From: Clytia hemisphaerica
Taxonomy: Eukaryota; Cnidaria; Hydrozoa; Leptothecata; Clytiidae
Assembly (NCBI GenBank): GCA_902728285.1
Contig: CACVBU010001235.1
Coordinates: forward strand, 1,723,386 to 1,787,385
DNA: 64,000 nt
Direction: 5' to 3'
Below are positions 56,488 to 64,000 of this stretch, one piece after another. The position numbers and the translations under genes were made by a program. Below the pieces are notes generated by a model. That model had not been told where the DNA came from and did not search any database. It was given only the letters and a program-made list of their open reading frames with translations. The number at the start of each line of letters is the position of its first letter. The stretch's first letter is position 1.

Positions 56488-56911
56488 ATCTGATTTTATT
56501 TTGAAAAACGAAGATGAAAAATGAAGAAGAAAAAAATCAACTTCTTCCCTATTTGAGCTTTAAATACTAATTTCACAATAATAAAATGTGAATCTTAGCT
56601 CATCTTCATTGTCGAAAAAATTTTCAAAAAAATTTATTCAGTCAAAAGTTATGGACAAAAGTCTTGGCCTGATTGGGACCAAAAAACAGTAAAAAACAGC
56701 AAAAAGTACCCTTTTTTGAGGTCAATGAGCTGCACAATTAAGTCAATATCTTTTGACTGAATAAATATTTTTGAAAATTTTTTTCACAATGAAGATAAGC
56801 TAAGATTAAATTTCCATTATTGTGAAATTAGTATTTAAAGCTCAAATAGGGAAGAAGTTGATTTTTTTCTTCTTCATTTTTCATCTTCGTTTTTCAAAAT
56901 AAAATCAGATT
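56488..56911. repeat. 424-bp inverted repeat with ~170-bp arms
   Basis: The left arm (56488 to about 56655; aatctgattttattttgaaa ... gtcaaaagttatgg) and right arm (about 56741 to 56911; tatcttttgactgaataaat ... ttcaaaataaaatcagatt) are near-perfect reverse complements around an ~85-bp loop. If transcribed it would form a long double-stranded hairpin. Confidence 0.88.
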
Positions 56912-56914
56912 GTA

Positions 56915-57710
56915 ACTCGAGTTGTTGTTGCATCAATGAAGATATTCAGACATGAAAAAGTCACACGGTGGGAAAATGAGCCTCGATTTTTCAACATTTA
57001 GTAATTCTCAAAATTGGAATCCAGTCAGTTGCAAAAAAAAAGATATATAACACTCAAAACTTCAGTTCTTTGAACACTTCATCTATAGACTATATTGAGT
57101 AGCAAAGTTCTGCTTCTCCGCTCACCACAAGCGATTATGCAAAGCCTTAGTGTTTTGAGCAATCTTTTAACAACAGCAGTCTATGCTCGCTTACTCAAGC
57201 CACACTGGTGAGTTTTGGGAGAAACACGTGTCTACGGATAGATATGGAAAATGGATAAACTGCAAACATTAAATTGATCGATTTATTTGGCAAAGCAAAA
57301 GTACTTTGATTGATTTCAGTCTTAGAAAATTTCTTGGAAGAAAACTTTTAAAATAAATGTGGGACTTTAACTGCAAGCAAAGGTTCTTTGTATGAATGGA
57401 ATTTACTTATCAGCAAAAAACTAAAATATGTTTTGATGTGTATTTGTGCTGCAGAACACGTCACTCGAAAAAACGAAACATGACTGTGGTTTTATCTAAA
57501 AACCAAACCATTTTGTGGTCCTTACCACGCGTTAAATGGAAATAAAATTTGATATTTGAAATATGTAAGAATTTTGAATTGTAAACAAGTTTAAATATTT
57601 CATTGATATCTTCCAGTTACATTGACTGGTCAAATGCAACACCATATCAAAATGGAACCCCCCAATCAATGTTGACAAATAGTATTAACCCTTCTCACGC
57701 AAGAAAAAGT
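56915..57710. other. No gene seen
   Basis: AT-rich intergenic DNA with no supported frame. Confidence 0.4.
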
Positions 57711-57718
57711 GAAGTCTA

Positions 57719-58074
57719 CCCGGGGGGGGGGGGGGGTACTGACCTTGACAGCCGACGGGAATGTGCCGCTGGAGTCTGAAAAGTGGACCCTGTCAGATAT
57801 GAATGTTTGGTAAATTTGGGACCCTGTCAGAACGAAAATTCGGAAATTCTTTTAATTGAAAAAATTTCTTTTAACTGAAAATTAGTAAAAATGACTAAAA
57901 GTAGACGAAAAATTAAAACATCTTTAATTTTCACCTTGAAAATGGTCCAAAATTACCAAAAGTCGACCTTGTAAGATTAATATTTTGAAAATCAGTTAAT
58001 TTGGGACCCTCTCAGATATCTTCTGAGCCTAAAACAGGGACTCTGTACCCAATTTTGGCTAAGTGCCTCCCGGG
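57719..58074. mobile_element. G-run terminal element, 8-bp target duplication (copy d)
   Basis: GAAGTCTA occurs at 57711-57718 and 58075-58082. CCCGGGGG to CCCGGG. Contains gacgggaatgtgccgctgga and gaccctgtcagatatgaatg, matching copy a (inverted). Confidence 0.92.
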
Positions 58075-58166
58075 GAAGTCTAGGCGAAGCGAGACACCTT
58101 GCAAAATTTATGAGGGAGTGCAAACGTTTTATGACATATTCATTATCTTTTGATAAAACAAAGACA

Positions 58167-58325
58167 ATAGACGATATTGGCTTTCCGAATTCTCCCCGAA
58201 TGATTACCCATGATGCATTGCGCAAACAATTCACGGAAAGTCAATATCGTCCGTGAATTTATTTGCGCGATGCATCATGGGTAATCATTCGGGGAGAATT
58301 CGGAAAGCCGATATCGTCTATTATT
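58167..58325. repeat. Perfect-arm hairpin element (~57-bp arms)
   Basis: gacgatattggctttccgaa... on the left and ...ttcggaaagccgatatcgtc on the right pair for about 57 bp, and the loop itself contains a second hairpin (aattcacgga ... tccgtgaatt). Confidence 0.9.
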
Positions 58326-58667
58326 ACAGTGTCTTACAAACCGCTCTCATCCATAAATTTTGCGGCATACCGGATAAGTGGGATGGGGGAACCTGGGAAC
58401 CTAAAGTGGGAACCTAAATGAACACCTGAAAAGTGGGATGGGGGAACCTAAGTGGGGAACTAAGTGGGGAACCTAAAGTGGGAACCTAAATGAACACCGG
58501 AAAAGTGGGATGGGGGAACCTAAGTGGGAACCTAAATGAACACCGGAAAAGTGGGATGGGGGAACCTAAGTGGGAACCTAAATGAACACCGGAAAAAGTG
58601 GTTGGGGGAACCTAAGTGGGAAACTAAATGGGAAAAGTGGGATGGGGAACCTAAGTGGGAACCTAAT

Positions 58668-59480
58668 TTTTTTTTTTTTTTTTTTATTTTTATTTTTTTA
58701 TAGCAATATATTTCGCACGTCTATTGACCTCCTATGAAACAGAACTTTTGATTTTACATTTTATAAAGTTTTTTCTCCCTTTCTTTTATCAAACGCTCTT
58801 TGAAGACTTGTAAGGATGGTGCTTCAATAATATCTTCTTCTAGATCATTCCAAGGTTTCACACTTCTGTAAAAAAGAGAGTTGCTTTGGTAGCCTCTCAT
58901 ACCGTCATTAGCAAAAGTTCCTTTGAAGCTCGTAATCATGCTGACGTCGTGGTCGTGTTCGAGGAGTAAATTTCTCTGATCTTATAGACTCGTCATAATG
59001 TGGAGGTTCTTGAAAACTTCCACCATATCACCAACTTGCCGCCTGGTCTTTAGGCTAGGTAGATTGATGAGTCGTAGCCGATCTTCGTATGAGTAGTTTC
59101 TATAGCAACTAACTAGCCTTGTAGCTCTTCGTTGGACGCCGTCGATTGCATTGATATGGTTGATTAGCCTTGGAGACCATACTACATGTGCATATTCCAA
59201 ATGGGGTCTGACAAATGCAATGAAAAGCGTTCGAAACATATCTGGTGAGAGAAATTCGAAGCTCCTGCTAATCAAGCCAACGATAGAGTTAGCTTTCTTG
59301 ATTTTACTGAATATATGGGCTTCAAAGGTCAGGTCACTATCGATTATCACTCCTAGATCTTTTTCTTGGTCAACATGTTCTAGAACAGATCCTGATAGGG
59401 ATGGACATATTTGATGTTCCAAAATTTACCCAGTGTTAAAACATGACCACTTGTTCGGATGAAATTCTAAAAGCCGGACT
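58668..59480 (-). mobile_element. 5'-truncated non-LTR retrotransposon (LINE), 3' end of RT ORF
   Basis: On the minus strand a reverse-transcriptase tail is legible. It runs from LLEFHPNK near 59475, through EKDLGVIIDSDLTFEAHI, FIAFVRPHLEYAHVVWSP, VQRRATRLV and YEDRLRLINLPSLKTRRQVG, to the conserved end NSLFYRSVKPWNDLEEDII...FKERL with a stop at 58754. These are the thumb/C-terminal blocks of CR1/Jockey-type elements. Two in-frame stops (near 59430 and at 58982-58984, TAA after HIMTSL) break it, so it is dead. The 3' UTR is short and ends in a poly(A) of about 20 at 58668-58690, directly abutting the 46-bp array. 5' truncation is typical of target-primed insertion. Confidence 0.88.
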
Positions 59481-59487
59481 GGCTTTG

Positions 59488-59632
59488 ACCAAATTTTTAA
59501 ACCCTTAGAGTGCACTTATTCTCATTTTTGCTAATTTCCACCCTTTACAGTGTACTTTGGGAAGCTTGGAAAAAAAAAAAGGGCCGCACGTACGGTAGGT
59601 CGTTTACCTTGAGTGCCCCCCCCCCCGTGGAT
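59488..59632. mobile_element. G-run element fragment
   Basis: acccttagagtgcacttatt, tttacagtgtac and gccgcacgtacggtaggtcg, ending in a long C-run; right part of the 40501 family, left part lost at the LINE boundary. Confidence 0.65.
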
Positions 59633-60985
59633 CTATGCTTATGTGTATTGAAACGTGGCAAGCCGTGCAATATGTTTCTATTTTACTATCAAACATTTTT
59701 AATTAATGAAGTGTATTCACACGCTGTACTGTTTGGTTGGTACAGAAAGAAAAACGAGCTAGAATCCGTTAAATGCTAAGCGACCCCAGCCCTGACCCGA
59801 AAATTGGAGCTGCTAATAAAAAACAATGTGTATTGCATCAAGAGTGAACAAAAACTAGATCGTAAATAATGTTTTACTAGATTCTGTATTCAAGCAAATT
59901 AGATCCGTGCAAAAGAAAGAAGAGGCTCTAAGTTATCCATCGAGCTATGAACGAACTTCTAATTCCTTCTAGATTTGAAGATATGACGGTTTAAAGTTTA
60001 AAGTTTAAAGTCAATTAAGTCAATTTACTAAAAAGAACCTTTCAAAAAGATGCACTATACTGATAAATAAACATGCTTTTTTGAGCTAATTGAATAAATA
60101 AATTCCCTTTGTTTTATTTTCAACATTATTGTTTGCGAACCGTAATGTAAAAAGTAAATAACTGGTGTTCTTATTATGATAAAAGGTTTTTTCTTTCCTT
60201 GCATATAATATCTTTCTTATCTTTATGTATTTGTTTTTAAAGAAAAATAATAATAATAACAAATTAGGGTTCCCACTTTAGGTTCCCGGGTTCCCCCATC
60301 CCACTTTTCAGGTAAAAAATATGGGCACATCTTTTCAAAATTTTCAAAATTTGAAAAGTAAACACAAATCGCCATTTTCAATAGACCTATTTATTTAAAC
60401 ATAAAGGAATTCTTCTCAAACTACGATAAGACTTGCTATCGAGCAAGTCTTATTTTTCGCTTATTTATTTGTTTTTAAAGAAAAATATTTCAATTCTATT
60501 AATAATTAAACAACTTAGGTTCCCACTTAGGTTCCCCCATCCCACTTTTCCGGTGTCATTTAGGTTCCACTTAGGTTTCCCCCATCCCACTTTTCCGGTT
60601 TCATTTAGGTTCCCCCTTAGGTTCCCCCTCCCACTTTTCCGGTGTTCATTTAGGTTCCCACTTAGGTTCCCCCATCCCACTTTTCCGGTGTTCATTTAGG
60701 TTCCCACTTAGGTTCCCCCATCCCACTTTTCAGGTGTTCATTTAGGTTCCCACTTTAGGTTCCCAGGTTCCCCCATCCCACTTATCCGGTATGCCAAATT
60801 TTGCAGGGTATGGGTGGGTTTACATCTAGGGGAGAATCAATTAAGGGATACAATGATAATCGCGCGATTTCTTTTGAATCCATCACAATTCCTTTGTAAG
60901 TCATAATTGATTTTCACTAAGCTTTCTGATTGGTTCAAATTTTATTACAGAATCCAATTATGGTTTTTCTATATTCAACCCTCTA

Positions 60986-61552
60986 CAGGGTGTCCCTAAT
61001 AAAAGTATCGAGTTTGAACATGCGATTGAGTAAAAAAGTTTGTGTGTGTTATCGCTAAAATATAAGAACGTTCTCCATCACATAGGCTCATTACAAAAGG
61101 TAGTTACAACGTATAAATTAATCAATAGCCCTTTTTACTATTCCCCTGTTGCATAAATGTACGTCTTTAAAAATCAAAATTGATAAAAATTCAAATTCTC
61201 TCGGGGTAGTAAAAATTAGTTATTCCGGGAATTAAAAGTTAGGGTTTCTTTGTGATTGATGTTTTTTAGCATTTCTACCGCTGCCTAGTTTTACTTTTTT
61301 ATTGTTCCATACATTCCATTTTTATTATTTTCATAGTTTTACATACGATTCTTTACAAACATGTTTTAATTGTTGCGTTTTTCTCATGATCGTAATTTCG
61401 TTGCATTTGTAAACAGGCAGAGTATGTTTTTATTGTTACGTAATGACAAAGAAAAAAGAGGGAGAGCTTAAAATACAATTTTGTGAATACACACTTAAAA
61501 CTTTCTACTCAATCGCATGTTCAAACTCGATACTTTTATTAGGGACACCCTG
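60986..61552. mobile_element. Mariner-like MITE, CAGGGTGTCCC termini (copy 2, expanded)
   Basis: TA|cagggtgtccctaataaaag to ttttattagggacaccctg|TA. Its arms match copy 1 in reverse order, but about 300 bp of extra AT-rich sequence (61127-61437) lies in the middle. Confidence 0.85.
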
Positions 61553-61556
61553 TATA

Positions 61557-61807
61557 CAGGGTGTCCCTAATTAAAGTATCGAGTCGAAACACAACTATGA
61601 GTAGAAAGTTTTATGTGCGTGTTCACAAAATTGTATTTTAAGCTCTCCCTCTTTTTTCTTTGTCATTACGATTAATTTATACGTTGTAACTACCTTTTGT
61701 AATAAGCCTGTGTGATGGAGAACGTTCTTATATTTTAGCGATAACACACACAAACTTTTCTACTCAATCGCATGTTCAAACTCGATACTTTAATTAGGGA
61801 TACCCTG
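61557..61807. mobile_element. Mariner-like MITE, CAGGGTGTCCC termini (copy 3)
   Basis: TA|cagggtgtccctaattaaag to aattagggataccctg|TA. Nearly identical to copy 1 (23254). It abuts copy 2 through the shared ctgTATAcag. Confidence 0.9.
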
Positions 61808-62173
61808 TACATTTCAACTGGACACCATACAATCTCATGCTGCATAGTAGGGCTTGATCAAAAAAGTCATTTACGTAGTTGTCATCTTCGTCATCGAAAT
61901 CATTTTCCAATTTTTTACTCATTTAAAATGAATTGGAAAAATCATTTACACGATTTCTTTTCAAAACTTAATGGATTTACCCAAACCTACCTCTGTAAGA
62001 ATGGCAATAACGAGGGGAAAATCGATTATGTTTATGAAAGAATTCGTAAAAGTGATTTTGAGCTTTTGTTTCGTTTATGTTCTGAATTGTTATCGACAAA
62101 GGGAGTGTTAATCGATTCTCCCCTACAGATGTAAACCCAACCTATTTCTATATCTTATAATCTGGACATACTA

Positions 62174-62705
62174 CACGTTTTTTTATAAGAATAAACTACC
62201 GTTAAAAACCGTAAAAAACCGTTATGGTAATAACCGAGAGGGCGCATTGCTATACATTGTATATTGGCTCACTGCTTTTGTAGTTTGAGCACTCTTGGAT
62301 TGGGTGGAGAGTCTTCATTTAAGACGCTCACTATTTGCATTATGCATTGCTCGCTGCTCGCTGCTCGCAGTTTGAGCACTCTTGTGACCACAATGCAATC
62401 CACGAAATGTGTAACCGTACATCCTGTGCCCAAGATTAGGAGTTGCCATAAAGCCATTATGGTAATAACCGGGAGGGCACATTGCTATACATTGTAAGAA
62501 CAAACTATATAAGAATATAAAGTTTCGATGGCAAAAATGTTAAAGAACAAGCTAAGAACATTTTTTAAGGCTTTGCGGACTCTAAAACAGAAAATTTCTA
62601 GGGAAAATGGACAAAAAATACATGAACATTGGGAAAACAAGAACATGTTAAATACATCTTTAGGCGTGAAACTCAAAAAGTTAAGAACATCTGAAGGCGA
62701 TTCGA
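62174..62705. mobile_element. AAGAAC-family element (copy 9) with nested insertion
   Basis: acgtttttttataagaat at the left; after about 300 bp of foreign DNA it resumes at agaacaaactatataagaat and continues gttaaagaacaagctaagaa ... aagttaagaacatctgaa. Confidence 0.75.
62219..62500. repeat. Insert bounded by a ~42-bp direct repeat
   Basis: ttatggtaataaccgagagg gcgcattgctatacattgta (62222-62262) recurs as a near copy at 62459-62498. Between them gtttgagcactcttg is also repeated. LTR-like or duplicated-SINE layout, but too short to classify. Confidence 0.6.
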
Positions 62706-62709
62706 AATA

Positions 62710-63028
62710 ATAGTTTCAACTGATTTAAGGATAAAGGATATATTTTTGGGCTGGCATTTTGTGAACATTGAGAGTCGCATCACATTATCATTGAAAGTTT
62801 CTTATCTTAACATCTTCACGTCAAAGAGGGTAGCGCGGTTTTCATACTCTGACAAAATGATCGATACAAGGTTCATAATCGTAACACGTGATTCTTTTTT
62901 AAATCTATCGATGGCTTACACAGGAAAAAAATTTCGATTTCCGAGGTTGGAAAATTCAAGTTTTCTTAGTTGGAAAAAAGATAAAACCCAATGAAAAATC
63001 CAACCTGGAAATGTGGGACATTCTCCAA
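62710..63028. other. No gene seen
   Basis: AT-rich; the open stretch to 62994 runs into the minisatellite. Confidence 0.4.
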
Positions 63029-63260
63029 GGTTGGAAATTTTGCATTTTCCAAGGCTTGAAATTTTCAAAAATCCAGCTTGAAAAAAGTCAAAATCCAAAT
63101 TTAACAAGGTTGGAATTTTTTAAAATGCAGTTGGAAAAAAGCCAAAATCCAAGCTAAACAAGGTTGGAATTTTCGAAAATCCAGGTTGAAAAAAGCAAAA
63201 TCCAAATTTAACAAGGTTGGAATTTTTTAAATTCAGTTGGAAAAAAGCCAAAAATGCAAA
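63029..63260. repeat. ~54-bp minisatellite
   Basis: aaggttggaa at 63029, 63106, 63160 and 63213; unit includes ttggaaaaaagccaaaatcc. Later units are 53-54 bp apart, the first is longer. Confidence 0.8.
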
Positions 63261-63269
63261 ATCCAAAAA

Positions 63270-63600
63270 GTGATGTGGAAAAAGAGATCTTAAACAAGGT
63301 TTTTGTTTTTGTGAACAGTCACTCGCTAGCCTAGGCTCGATGGCTCCCGGTCAATCTCTCGTTATTGTTCGCACAGATACGTGGTTGATCTTAGATCACT
63401 CACACAGTTCAGCAGGGCACTATTTGAAACTATGACACAAGTACCCTATGTGCTTCACTGTGCGAACTCACTGCGATTGACCGAGGCCGCTCCAAAGGGA
63501 TGCCTCACCTGACGGAAACTTACAGCTTGACTGCTCACATTCTAGCCTAATATGTAGGCTATACATCAAAACAGTTTTGAGCGAAAAATCGCTAGTGGTT
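63270..63600. other. No gene seen
   Basis: Mixed-composition sequence between two tandem arrays. Short inverted words (gattgaccgaggc / ctcccggtcaatc) hint at another worn MITE (63330-63490). Confidence 0.35.
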
Positions 63601-63629
63601 TTCTCAAAGGACATGCGCAGAAAATGGTT

Positions 63630-64000
63630 ATAAAAAACGTAATTTCCACATGGATTTTTACCGTTTTCCAAACTGTTTGGAGAAACACAAATTTCCAACA
63701 CAAAAATTCTAGTATTCCAATCGAAAGAGTTTCAATTTCACAAAAATGTAATTTCCACATGGATTTTTAACGTTTTCCAAACTGTTTGGAGAAACACAAA
63801 TTTACAACCCAAAAAGTCTAGTTTTCCAAGGAAGAGTCTCAATTTCACAAAAATGTAATATCCACATGGATTTTTAACGTTTTCTAAATTGTTTGGGAGA
63901 AACACAAATTTCCAATCCAAAAAGTCTAGTTTTTCGACTCGAGGTATCAAATTTACAAAAATATGTATTTTCACATCGATTTTTGACCTTTTTTTCAATT
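63630..64000. repeat. ~108-bp tandem repeat running off the right edge
   Basis: The marker aatttccacatggattttt recurs at about 63641, 63750, 63857 and 63966, followed each time by cgttttccaaactgtttgga and a gagaaacacaaatttccaa phrase. Minus-strand frames repeat with it and are artefacts. Confidence 0.85.

Larger units (their letters stand above)
58355..60801. mobile_element. Fold-back-like structure with tandem-repeat arms
   Basis: Left arm 58355-58667 is a tandem array of about 46 bp (ggaacctaagtgggaaccta, atgaacaccggaaaagtggg). Right arm 60500-60801 is the same array in reverse complement. The outermost arm sequences (ggcataccggataagtggga and its complement) match. The interior holds a LINE fragment, a G-run element fragment, AT-rich DNA and a shorter partial array at 60265-60310. 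No transposase. ORFs in the arrays are periodic artefacts. Confidence 0.75.
60816..62138. mobile_element. Composite element with GGGTTTACATC termini hosting two mariner-like MITEs
   Basis: gggtttacatctaggggaga at the left and tctcccctacagatgtaaaccc (inverted, one small gap) at the right. Between them lie two CAGGGTGTCCC MITEs (60986-61552, 61557-61807). Removing both leaves roughly 500 bp. The 120-codon frame ending at 62134 spans a MITE end and the host terminus, so it is not a gene. Confidence 0.7.

Noticed and set aside
60433..60699. Open frames on both strands with FPHPTFPVSFRFPLR-type repeats
   Set aside because: By-product of the 46-bp tandem array in the fold-back arm.
61772..62134. 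120-codon frame
   Set aside because: Begins inside a mariner-like MITE terminus and ends in the host element terminus; composition is not protein-like throughout.

Overview
This is a eukaryotic, AT-rich window with introns bounded by GT...AG, TATA/CCAAT-like signals and a dense load of short inverted-repeat transposons. The genes and repeats suggest an animal, most likely a cnidarian (perhaps an anthozoan). That is inference from the look of the BTB proteins (SDxVxIVEDKELHVH...SPVFEKMF) and from G-run MITEs I associate with such genomes. No bacterial, phage or organellar gene is present.

Region 1 (1-14.0 kb) is the gene-rich part: a head-to-tail array of four loci of one BTB/POZ family on the + strand. 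Locus A (1-334) is the last exon only, cut by the window edge. Locus B (1094-3226) is a decayed pseudogene. Loci C (5746-9913) and D (11597-13959) look intact and code for about 294 and 313 residues. All share one layout: a BTB exon ending in a phase-1 donor, one or two tiny Cys-pair exons, and a long helical BACK-like exon. The tiny exons sit inside the loop between the IYP strand and the LxxLFxLxxEYM helix of the BTB fold. I regard this putative zinc knuckle, spliced into the BTB loop, as the most interesting protein-level signal here. Most of the intron length in C and D is transposon sequence.

Region 2 (14-17 kb) is a transposon nest. A 156-bp tandem array (six units) sits inside an AAGAAC-type element, next to a second AAGAAC element split by a TA-target MITE.

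Region 3 (17-57 kb) is gene-poor. It holds one convincing intronless minus-strand gene (18492-18869, a Ser/Gly/Asn-rich basic protein), several isolated exon candidates (26842, 28796, 31110, 37275, 44162, 45170) that I cannot join or name, and at least ten MITE families. Several copies keep perfect target-site duplications that fix their class: TTAA, 8 bp, 7 bp or TA.

Region 4 (57-64 kb) is almost wholly repetitive. It has a 424-bp inverted repeat at 56.5 kb, a hairpin element, a fold-back-like structure whose arms are 46-bp tandem repeats, a 5'-truncated LINE with poly(A) inside one arm, three mariner-like elements (two abutting at TATA), and two minisatellites reaching the right edge. There is no operon logic. 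The only genes likely to work together are the BTB paralogs, which could act as oligomerising adaptors.
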